Positions 13,301 to 25,300 of a stretch of DNA of 64,000 nt are shown in pieces; the first letter of the stretch is position 1; every line of letters starts with the position of its first letter. This DNA is from Owenia fusiformis (Eukaryota > Annelida > Polychaeta > Sabellida > Oweniidae), in assembly GCA_903813345.2 (NCBI GenBank), contig CAIIXF020000080.1, positions 79,001 to 143,000 on the forward strand, given 5' to 3'. The notes beneath the pieces were generated by a model that ran no database searches, was not told where the DNA came from, and saw only the letters and a list, made by a program, of their open reading frames with translations. A program made the translations under genes and the position numbers.

Positions 13301-16300
13301 TGAAACCTTATTATTTACAATATACACCACGTTCCTGTTCCGGATTTGTCATTTTATGGTTGTTCATACATTAGTTTACTTACAGTTAATAGTTTGAGTG
13401 GCTCTGAGGCACATATACTGAGAAATCACGAGAATGGACTAAAAAATATGAACTTGGACATCTCAGTCGGTAAGTTTACAGCTTATATTCCACTTCTAGT
13501 AAACCACCTGGCTGATTTGACCCAGTCTTTATAACCATCCATATAAACGTCACCGAATGGAACTAGTTGAAAAGGAAATCGTATCTGTGACTCTTGCCTA
13601 CAGGCGAGAAAGAGGACATTAGAGCTCGGAACGGCATTGGAAAATGGTGCCGTATTACCGCATCTTAGAACCGAACCGTTACCGATCAATCGCTGGCGTA
13701 GGAAAATAATCAAAAAAATTCTAAAAAAATCGAACTTTTTAATTTTTTACAAACATTTTGCAATTTACCTCTTTTCCGCCTCTTACATGACGTTTGGGGA
13801 ACCGAGTGTTGTATTACAGCTTCATAAGTGTTTTCTAGTTTATTTTTACGTTCACATTCACAATAGATGGCGCGCTTCTACTTTTGGCCTCGTTTTGAGT
13901 GGCGGCAAAATAACAAGTTCAGGTAAGTGTTTTTTCAACTTTTAGGACTCTTATGCTCAAATTACATGTAAATAATTAAATATTATACCGTATAAACACA
14001 CACAATTAAAGAATGAATACACTGAAAAGACATTTACTAAAATAAATGCGACTTTTAGACGTTATTTGTGGTACCGATTAATGAAGTATGAATTATGAAT
14101 TTCCCCGGGGATTTACCGTTCGATGTCGGTAATAAATTTCAATACCGGCATTCACCAATAACCTTACCTTTGCGCATTACCGACAATAACTCCGAGCTCT
14201 AGAGGACATGCTGTCTTTCCCATCCGCCATTTTTTGTTATCGTTACCGCAAAATTTTGCAAATCGCCTTGTCGTAACCGTCATGCTGTAACACCGTGACA
14301 CTGTTGCTCATAAATATGGAATATTTTATAGATATTTATTGTTTGGTATAATTCTTACAAATGATAATAATTTGTTCAACATGTTTGTTTATTGTGTCCT
14401 GATTTCACCAAGACGAGTCGCATCCCCTTGGTGAGTCTCAACCACAATGTCAGCGGTGTGAAGTACAGTGACCTTTAGGACCTCTAGTACCACATGAAAT
14501 TGCAAAGAGAGTCTGTGGGCGTAACTTTCAACTGCAGCATGATCAAGCTCCTGTGCATGATAGGTGCATAGTGCAGGATTCCCTCTGACCAGGTAATGTG
14601 CAGCAGCTACTATAGATACCAAAGCCACATGATCAGGCTCCTCCTATAGACCACATGTGGGATGAGACTGATCTCGCAATTCATGACAGGGATCCCCTAC
14701 CTTGAAGTTTAGCAGGATTATGTACAGCACTGATTGGGGACCTTATTTTGCGTAGTCAGGTCAGACACATTCCTGACAATTGGCCCCGTGGGATGGATGC
14801 TCTGATTGCAGCACGAGGAAGATATACCGCATATTAGTGCTGTTGTGGGATAAATGACTCATTCATCTTGATTGTTACGCGGTATATGGCATACATTCAT
14901 GGTTGCGCGGTATTTCTGATACGGGTGAATATGCCATACTCACCTGCGGTATATGGCATATTCCGCAGGTGAGTATGCGATATTCCGCAGTGAATATGCG
15001 ATACAATGATTTCAGTGAATACCAGATACTCACCTGCAGAATATGTCATACTCACTTGCGGAATATGCCATATACCGCAGATGAATATGACATATACCGC
15101 AGGTGAAAACGTGATACAGAAAGCCTTGATTTGATTGGTTGCGAGAATCGACTCTAAATGTAAAATACGTTGGATTACCAATATAGTTAGTACGTCGAGT
15201 ACTAATATATGACACTGTGGCTAGTCGTAGAGTACCCGCCTCTGTACTTTTCAATGGAAGAATTTTGCACTTTTGTTTAAATAATCTACATTTACTCATC
15301 CGTGTATATCATACTTCATTGATTTACCAAACCAAAGCAACGTTATAAACACACATTCTCTGATAATTTTACAGCGAATAGATAACTCAAACGAGTTCAC
15401 TCGACCAGTTTTATCACCTCGCTCATAGCTGTGAGAAGGTATGTATAATTGCCATAGGTTTACCTTATAATGGGGAATAAAACATTCAAGTAATATAATT
15501 ATTTCACGTACACAAATATAGGCGATCAGCCTGGGGGGTTGGTCGGTACCAAATCAGGGGAATAATGGCCATGGTGATTTTTGGGAAGGTGTACACCCCT
15601 AGAGTAAGAAAATATGTGATAGCATTGCAGAAGTGGCAGCTAAATGGGTGTTATCACCCATTTTTCAAAATGGCCGCCGGTGCGCTTGCTACCATATGAA
15701 AGAAGTTATATCTAAGCATACTGAGAGGCAAAATCAGTAATTTTAGGGTCTAATTCTGGGTTTTAGAGGTCACTGATACAATTAATGCCTAAATCCAAGT
15801 CATCAAAACATAAATTCATATGAAAATCCAAGATGGCCACCAATTTTGGTTAAAAAACAAATATGTAACTAATGATACAAGCTAAAACGTTTCAAAATGA
15901 TTTTGAAGAGTTTTAGAAGAGGTTTTCAAGTCTAAGGATCTTATTCATGTCTAAATCTATGTCATCAAAGGATTACCTTATATGTAAATTCAAGATGGCC
16001 GCCAAAATAGGTGCCAAAAGGAATATGTAACTACATGTATTGATACATGCTCAAAGAACAGATAAAAAGCAATTTTATTGATCATGAAAGGGTTTAGAGG
16101 TTAATGATTTCACTTATGCTTCATTTTAGTCTCAGTGATCAAATAATTACTTTTCATAGAAAACTAAAATGGCCGCCAATATGGGTGCCGAAACGAACAT
16201 GTAACTATTAATGTAAGCTCAAAGAATAGCTAAAATGTAGTTTTGTAGATCATGAAAGGGTTTGGGGATCAATGATTTTATTGTCTTAGTTTTCAAAGAA

Positions 16301-19300
16301 TAACTTGATGTGGAAATCCAAGATGGCTGCCAAAATGAATAAGTTACCATTAAAATAAGCTCAATGAACAATTACAAAGTGATTTTGGAGACCATGTCTA
16401 GGTTTCAATGTTCGAGAATTTTAAGTCAATGGCTAAGTTTCAATGGTTGAGAACTTTAAGTCATCAAATAATTCTTTTATTTGGATATTCAGGATGGCAA
16501 CCAAAATGGCTGCCAAAATGAATAATTAATTTTGGAACATATTCATTTGGATATAAAAGATGGCCCTGATGTGATGTACCATCTCAATTGTACTCTCTTC
16601 ATCAAAACAATGAACTGGTTTATGAAAGCAGAAGAGTCTTAATATGGAGGTTTCAAAGGGAATGATAATACAAGACATCCTTCTTGCTGAGCCTTTATGG
16701 ACATCATTAATGTTATGACCTAGTCAGCTAGTCATTCCCTGGAGCATAAAAGATTTTAAGCTGCTTGGAGAAGATGAGATGTATGTAGGGCAATCCCAGG
16801 AATCTAGACTCTGCGAGCAGGTAACAAATGAAGCTTACCGGTATGTGCAATTTTTCATACTATCCATGATGAGAGAATTGAATATATTTTGACAAAATAT
16901 TTTGATGGGTCCCAACAACAGCATCTGTGAGAACTAGAAAAGTGGATGAAAGCTATTGACCTTAGCAATGTAGGGAGTTGGTACATAGAGATTATCCTAT
17001 ATGAGGTTCGGGATATTGGGATTATCCCGAGGCCAATATAATATATCTGCCCGAGGGCCGTAGGTCTGTAAAGAAAGGACAAACTCAATCCAAGTCTACA
17101 ATTACACAGAAGATAATATCTCGGATGGACTGAAGAGTGTTGAGTATGAAGACCTCGTTGACAAAGTAAGGTGTAAAGGGTGGAAGGTGAGACACTTTCC
17201 AGTGCATGTAGGCTTTAGAGGCTTCCAATGTTCTTCTCGGAACATCATGTTGAGAGAACTAGGTCTGCAGCCTGTGAACTTCAAGATGGCAATACAGGAA
17301 ATAGGTTAGATGGTTGAGTCATGCTCCATGTGAATGTGGTAATTTATTTTGGCAGCCAGTTTGGTGACCATTTTGGATTTTATTATGAGGAAATGTTAAG
17401 ATAACTTAAGTAAAGGCTAGTAAATTAAAATCATTTTCTCCCGAAACCCAGTCTCAGATTTCTAATAACATAACTATTCTAATTTTTCTATGTCCATATA
17501 AATTCATTTTTGCAGCCATTTTGGCAGCCATTTTAGATTTCTATATAAAGGTATTCTTTAATTACTTCAATTTACACATGAATGGGATCCTCAACCTCTA
17601 AAACCTTACCATGGTCTGCAAAAGCAACCTTTTTTTTGAGTTTACATAAATAGTTACATATTCATTTTGACATTCATTTTGGAGGCCATTTTGGATTTCT
17701 ATGTAAAGTAGTCTTTGATTACTTAGATTGAGAGACAAATAAAATCCCTAGCCTCTAAAACCTTTCCATGGTCTCCAGAGTCACTTTTAACCGTTCTTTG
17801 AGCTTTTTGAACTGAATCAATAGTGACATATTTGTTTTGACATCCATTTTGGCGGCCATCTTGGATTTCCAATTCTTTGATGACTTAGATTTTGACTTAA
17901 ATGAAATCCTTGACCCCTAAAACCCTGAAATAGACCTCAAAATCACTGTTTTTGTCCCTCAGTATGCTTAGATATAACTTCCTTTATTTGGTAGTAAGTG
18001 CACCGGCGGCCATTTTGAAAAATGGGTGATAACACCCATTAGCTGCCACTCCTGCAATGCTATCATATAATTTCTTACTCTAGAGGTATTTACCTTGCCA
18101 AAAATCACAATGATGCTTATTCCCCTAACTTGGTACCGATAACCTAAATTTTGGGGTGAAGCTGATGGCCTAATATGTCTGTATTGAACACTATAATATA
18201 ACAATAAAATAATAAAATGTCCTCAAATGCCTTTATGGCTCAACAACTCAAATACAAATGTCTATGATACACTGAGAATCAACACTCTGAGTTGTCTATC
18301 TCTGTTCTGGCTTTCTGCTCTGCTCTCTACACTGTCTGTCTACTCTGCTATGTCTGTCTGTACTTCTCTCTACTCTGCCAGTCTGCTCTGCTCTACATTG
18401 TCAGCTCTGTTCTGCTACACCTGTCTGCTTTACTCGGCTCTGCTTGTTAGCTCTGCTCGACTCTGCCTGTTAGCTCTGCTCTGCTACAGCTGTCTGCTCT
18501 ACTCGGCTCTGCCTACTCTCTGATCTACTCGGCTCTACCTGCTCTGCTCTGCTGCATGGGTGGAAATTACCTTCAATGGGAGAATTCTAGCTCCAGACAG
18601 AAAAAGTCAGGAATGTCAATCAAAGATGAGATTAGACGCGAGATTTCTGCCTCAGTGGTAGCAGGTCAGCCACCTCAATGGTCAGTCACCTCTTGGTCAG
18701 TCACCTCTTGGTCGAAGTTGTCTCAATATTGAGACTAATCAGCTCAAGTGAGGGGGAACACTCTTGCTCCTAGTTGTCACTCCCTCTCCCTAGACACAGC
18801 TAATCACCTCAATAGAAGAACGCTTGCTCTAAGTCGTCACCTCTCAGAAGTAACCAACTCTCATCAATAGAAACACACTCTCTTGCAGAGTTGTCCCTCT
18901 CCTGGGAGTAGTCAACACACGTCAATGGGAGCTCCTCTTGCTCCGAAATCGCCACTCTGGTGAGATGAGTAGGGAATATCAATCAAGGATGAGATTAGAC
19001 CCAACTCACACACCTATGTGGGAGTAAGTACGTCTCTCCAACAAGATCACCTCTGCTCTCGGCGAGATAACTCAGGAATATCAATCAGTAAACTGAGATA
19101 AGACCAGAGTAACTCACCTCCCGGAAGTTATCAAAGATGGTGGACACGCAATGAATAATGGGAAGAAGACGAAGAAGAAATGAAGTCACAAAATGGCTAC
19201 GCTGAATTAATGGATCAATACATCAAATCTATCAGAGAAAGGATCAACATAAATCAATCAACACTCACAAACTGCAACTCTGCAAAGTGTCTCCAAGGCG

Positions 19301-22300
19301 CCTCTAGACTGCACTAATATAATCCACGAATATATCTCTACCAATCCTAGATCTGTTCGCCAACACACAAGCAGCTAATAATCCAATAAATCACTGTTTG
19401 TATACGTCCTACAAAACAGTGCAACACGCAAATCTACTCCAAAATTGTCCTTTCTTCACTATAGAATCCTTCAGCTTCTTCAATGCCTTCGAATACTTCA
19501 ATATTCCAACATAAAACACTTTGTTCCATCAACTTCTGGCGCTAGAATCACTAAAATCACTGTACAGATCTTGATACTTCGACACAAAAAGCTAGACTGC
19601 GCACATCATGCCAAATTCTGTCCTATCTCACTTCACTAATTATATGCGGCGGGAAACCCTCTGATTGGCTGAGCTGGGTATGTTACTGCATTTGGTGTTG
19701 CATTCTGGGTAATATTCATGAGCCATAATCCAGGCATCCTGTTGACATTTCTTCTTCTGTCTGGCTAACATTCCATTCACATACAGGTTGTACCATTCTA
19801 CTCCAGGGGTTCCCTCGGCAACAGAGTAAATACATCTCTACATGGTACACACATGAGCCATTGAACTCTATGAGTGAGTCGACTGACTCCACATATAAAA
19901 ATATAAAATTAAACAAAAATGAAAATCACAATGTCTGTCGTTGCATCACACTTATAAATATACATATATATTTTGTCTTACAATAAATAAATACAATTCC
20001 TTAGTGATAAGGCGACCATTGCTTCGTGTTTATTGTCAGTGTATCTGCTGTCACCTAGAATTTAGAAGTATAATTTATAGTCGTGATTCTTACCAATTGC
20101 AACTCCAGACCACCATACCAAGTCTGTGCTAAAAAAGTGATTGTTTCTAGATTGGCCAGAGTTCCGACAATATTATTACAAATAATCAGTAAACAGGATT
20201 ACCATATATGTAAGTTTGTAATATAGCAATCCTAAATAGCATTTTGTTCTATAACACCGAATGTTTAAATCACGAAATATTATAACCATGGCCTCCTCCA
20301 CCAATGTGCTACTGCAATACTTATAGCGAAGCCTGTGTTGATCAGGACCATTTTTATTATATTTTATTATCATAAGAATTAAAAGTAAAAATGAATGAAG
20401 TCTTACCTCAGAAACGTCCAATGAAACAGACGAAAGCCCATGAACCAAAAGTATTTAGTTTCCTTTCTGTATCTTACTTGTTTGGCACATGGAGCGGTGA
20501 AATAGTCCACAGTGTCCAAAAACAATAATAATGCTATATTGGTAATTGGAAAGATTCCACTTACCACAATTTCAAAAAAATTGTAAATAGATGATATAAT
20601 TCTTGAATTTGGGTCATTTGTTTCAAGGAATCTGTAGGCTCTTTTAGCTGAGCTGACAAAATCATCAAGATTTACAGATGGTCCATCTGTTGGCTGCTCA
20701 TTGTCACTTTCAAGGAATGTTAATGGCTCTGAAACTTGATCTGTGGATATTTCAGTGGGTTGATGGTTTTTGGGCTCTGAATTCACTTGATTGGCGTACC
20801 TAATTTCAACATCTTCATTGTCATCATTACATGTTATGGATCCGTTTTTCAGATTAACAGTATTAGGGATGAAACCATAGTTTTTTCTTCTGTAATGGCA
20901 TTTTCCAGTTGATGGGTCTATATAAAGTCTATCAATTTTCAATTCTTCATGAGGGTGTATTGTAATGGACTAATTACTTCACTGAACAAGGAATGTTTAT
21001 CCGAACAATGGATAAAAAGAAAATCTGGCCAGTTGTCCATCTGTAAATAAATCATCATGATAAAAGCATAATTTATTATAGCATCCATTTGTTGTTACCG
21101 TTCTGAATCCAAATGATACATAGTTGAATCCATTTGATACATATATGTTGACGTTTACGAAATGTTGTTCAAATATCTTCCCTATAACAGGAATATGCTA
21201 GCTGAAACTTTCACACATTGCCATACTATGTATATTGAATATGTATGCAAGATTTCAAGTCAATATGTTAAGTAGAAACTCTGAGATCACTTACCTCGAT
21301 TTTCTGTCATATTTTTTCAACGACCCCATTCCCTATAATGTACGCGAGAACCCACGAAACATTGCATATACATGACTGCATCCACATTGATCGACTAGCC
21401 ACAGTGTATGAATCCTGGATTGATAAGTTTATTACGCGAGATTGGTGACTGATAATTCTGCTAACTTAATATATTCGATACACAGTACTGTTGATTCAGT
21501 AATCATTATAATAACTTATAACGTTTTACTTGTTCGTTCAATCGATGCAATTGACAATTGCGTACTTCTGTATCACGTTCTCATTGGCTAGTTTGTATGC
21601 CATATACCGCAGGTGAATCTGTCATACACCGCAAGTGAATATGCCATATTCGTTGCGGAATATGACATATATTTGTATCGTGTTTACCGCGTAACATTGA
21701 TGACCTGATGGTCAGCTTTACATTACAATTTGGATCGGGGTGTTTTGAAAATGCAAACTTTTTGAGACTACCCAATTTTAAACAACAGCAAATTTCTAAA
21801 CTTAAATGAAAATATTTTCTCCCTAAAAAATGGTGATTTGTTAATTAAACATGTATTCATGATTTGCCTAGAAAATAAATTGCTTAAATGACTCCAAATA
21901 GTTGTTGCCTGAATTCCGATCTGACAAATCTAATATTCCATATTTATGAGCAACAGTGTATAAGTAAGTGGTGAGCTTATCAGATGACTATTAAATCTAA
22001 TTACTTTTGGATTGATATTATCTGTGCCAGCAGCAGAATCTGTTAATGAAGAAATTACCCTTAAGATTTCTTCATGGTTGACAGGTCGAAGGAAAATAGA
22101 ATTAGCTACCTCTGGTATTTTACTTAAAAACTCTCGGGGAGTACTATTTGAGGGCCCTATACTAGCTGCAGTATCTTTACCAATATTGGAGAAAAATGAA
22201 TTGAATCCATTCGCAATTCCCTATCTTTTTCTCTGTAGCTGTATCGGTTGAAGGATTTGATTCAAATTTTGGACGCCATTTTTCGTGAAAATATGTAATC

Positions 22301-25300
22301 TTTGATGCCTAAGGACAAAAGAGCTTTGCTCAAGAAAATATTTTCAAGATGGCTACTGAATTTCATAATAGCCACCATTTTTTGTAAAAATGTAATCTTG
22401 GTTTCATAAATACCAGTGAACGGATTTAGTTCAACTGTTATATGCTGATACCTATAGACACAAGAGTTGTGCTTGAGAAAGAATTTTGCTAAATTACAAA
22501 ATGGCCGCCATTTTCTCCTAAAAACGTAATCTTTAATAACTTAAATTCACGTTGATTTTGTTCAAATTGTATATGCTGGTGCCTAAAGACAAAGGAGCAC
22601 TGCACGAGAAGAGAATTTTGGATGACCATTGAATTTAAAAATTGGCGCAATTTTTCGTAAAAACGTAATCTTTGATACCTCAAAATACCAGTGGACGGAT
22701 TTGATTCTAGTTTTATATTCTGATGCCTTTGGACAAATGAACTGTGCTAATGGCCTAGTCACATAGCCCGGCCGATGTCCGGCATCGGTAGAGCTCGGTG
22801 GATTTTTTTGGTGCCACCGAGCTCTCCTCATCGGAAGCAGAGCTCGGTGACGTGAACGGACTCCGTCCGAACATCTTCAGGTACTATACTTTCCAAGGCT
22901 CTGTCCCACATCGGCCGGAGCTCGGTCGGAGCTCGGCCGGTGTCCGTTAAAAAAAACTCGTCCTCTGGTTGTCTCAGATGCACGGGACACCGACCGATAC
23001 TCGGCCGTGCACCGGCCGACGTGTGTTCTGATGTGGTTACGATGGGGCTGCGATGAGGGAGCTCGGTGAGAGCCCGGTGAAATTTAACTCCGAAGTTAAA
23101 ATTTCACCGAGCTGCCACCGATGCGGTTTTAAGCAACAAACGCCACGGATGTCCGGCCGGTGTCCGGCCGGTGTTCGGCCGAGTTCGGTGAAAATTGCAT
23201 CGCTGGCTCATCGGAACCTCATCGGCCGGGCTATGTGACTAGGCCATTAATTAGAAGAACTTTTCAAAATGACAGTATGCCGTATTGGGGTAGGACCTCT
23301 GTTCAAGAAGGACTTTTCAAAATGGCCACTCAATTCAAAATGGCCGCCATTTTTCGTAAAAATATCTAATCTTTGATAATTCAAATACTACCTGACGGAT
23401 TTGATTCAAATTGTGTATGCTGTTGCCTAAGGACAAAAGAGATTTTCAAGAAGATATTTTCATCTTTCGTACAAATGTAATCTTTGATACTTCAAAATAC
23501 CAGTATACGGATGGATATACGTATATGGATGGATTTGGATCAAATTTAGTATGCTGATTCCTAAAGATAACAGAGCTTTGCTTATGAAAAAATATCGCCA
23601 CTATTATCGAAATGGCCGAAATTGATCGTTAAAATGCATTTTTTAACAAAAATACCAGTTAACAGAATTGTGTTATTTTATATGCTGATGCCAAGGAACA
23701 AATATCTGCTCAAGAAATATTTTTCAACGCGGCAGCTAAATGGCCACCAATTTTATAAAAATACTCTTAGATAACTCAAATACCACTGGACGGATTTGGT
23801 TCAAATCTTATACTTTTATATGCTGATACCCAGGGACAAAGGAGCTCTGTGCAAGAAATTTTCAAGAAGGCTGCTATTTATCAAAACATGTTTTATTCGG
23901 TAGGATTTGCTGATCAGTGATGTTGCTATTTTCTAGTTACAGCCTTTTAACCCTACTATCACACCAAACTATATCCCACTACGTTCTCGAGAACGGGTTT
24001 CAACTGTGTATGAACGGACTGGACGTACTTAGAACCGTTTTGGGTCTATTTACAAACTTCATCGAACGTACTTGAACGGGTAGGTCCTCTAGAACTTAGA
24101 ACATGCTCAAAATGCTGTCGTGGTCGTCACGTTCTACAATTAAAACGAGTGACAACGTACTAACGACGAGCTGGACGTACTACGAACGGAACCGTCGTAC
24201 TTCAATCCTACTAGGGACGATTTTACAACGAGTTGAACTGTCTGAGGACGTATTGAGAACGAGGTAGAACTAATTGCAAATGGGTTTAAACTGATTAAGA
24301 AAGTATTAAAGAATGCTTATGAACGAGTTAGCAAAAATATAGCTATCACACCAAACAAGTTGCCACTGCGTTCTTCAAAACTGGTTTTAAAGTGTGTGCG
24401 AACGGAATGAACGTAGCTGGAAATTTGTAAGGACTATTTACGAACTTCATGAACATTCTCAGACGGGAAGGTGATTTTAGAATTTTGAAATGATTAAAAA
24501 TTCGATGGCGACCATACCGTATTGTAATCAGGTCACGATGATCTTCTAGACTAAGGGACGCGTTATACGACGTTGCACACCGACGTGGTGCGACCTGAAC
24601 GAACTGCGAATGAGATGGACGTATTGAAGACTGTTTATGAACGAAGTAGCTAATTATTTTAGACATATTTCCCGACCACAGCCAGATTAAGCTCGTTTTA
24701 CGACGTTTTCGTAGGACTGGCAAGAACGGGTAAGAACTTAGTTTGGTGTGATAGGGGGGTAACCTTTTCATGAAAGCCTTCACTGTTAGGAACAGTACTG
24801 TGCCCATCTGGTTTCTGTTTTGCAAACATCAACTTGTCCCCGATGTCAGTCACATTGTATTTGGACAGGTGAATTCCTAAAATATATTTAATGTGTTTTT
24901 TCAAAGCAAAATGGCATAATCAAATCTAAAAACATATAATAATAATAATGATATAAATATAAAGCATAACACGATTTGAGATACATCAACTCAATTTGAA
25001 ATTTTGATGTGTCTGATTGCTTACCACTTGTGTCGGTTTCATTGATGTAGTATGCCCAGTTAGTTTGTCTTGTCTTCATGTTAGACACATGTAACCTTGC
25101 AGATAGATGGCTAACAATTGCTTTTTTAAGTATTACTACTTCTTCATCCTCATCTTCAGGATACCATACCATGTTTGCTTCACCGTGCCCGTCGATGCTA
25201 AAGTGGAACCTAAATGGAGAATTAATCTATATTCTTAATAATAATATTAGTTGCTCAGCCAAAGTCTTTTAGATATTTATTTTCTCTATCATATGTGCTA

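Larger units (their letters stand above)
15213..21406 (-). mobile_element. Element Z: 6.2-kb DNA transposon, TIR CACTGTGGCTAGTCG, 5-bp duplication TATGA
   Basis: CACTGTGGCTAGTCG at 15213-15227 is exactly inverted at 21392-21406. Both ends are flanked by TATGA (15208-15212 and 21407-21411), inside MITE Y. The ends fit CACWRTG, and the 5-bp duplication is also what Transib/RAG-type transposons leave. The minus strand carries a transposon-like gene beginning 97 bases inside the right end (21310). The rest holds a 2.7-kb foldback element (15517-18176), a CTGCTCTG pyrimidine-rich tract and other repeats. The superfamily is not proven: I did not recognise a RAG1/Transib catalytic core. Confidence 0.7.
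14873..21696. mobile_element. MITE Y copy 1, split by element Z
   Basis: Termini TGTTACGCGG (14873) and CCGCGTAACA (to 21696) are flanked by the 5-bp duplication TTGAT (14868-14872 and 21697-21701). Its own halves are 14873-15207 and 21412-21696. The interior is full of short alternating motifs (ccgcaggtgaatatg and cactcacctgcgg) that form many small hairpins. It matches copy 2 at 34969-35487 along both halves. Confidence 0.8.
12488..21958 (+). mobile_element. Tc1-like transposon, degenerate, split by nested insertions
   Basis: The terminal repeat CACTGTTGCTCATAAATATG appears at the left (12488-12491 then 14303 on, split by element X) and inverted at the right (21932-21958). Both ends are flanked by TA (12486-12487 and 21959-21960). 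Own sequence is about 12488-12491, 14298-14872 and 21697-21958, roughly 0.84 kb, so it is also internally deleted. It carries the transposase remnant at 14400-14839. Confidence 0.85.

Noticed and set aside
14880-15110. Regularly spaced short repeats resembling a CRISPR array
   Set aside because: The repeats alternate in orientation, spacers are absent or repeat-derived, and the sequence is the interior of MITE Y in a eukaryotic genome.
18227-18523. Ser/Leu/Cys-rich 98-codon ORF
   Set aside because: Product of the CTGCTCTG pyrimidine repeat; no start context, splice sites or homologous pattern.
20403-20942. Candidate LLTP exon (long minus ORF with matching phase 0 on both sides)
   Set aside because: It lies wholly inside element Z, whose ends and target duplication are exact, and the flanking LLTP exons join correctly without it.
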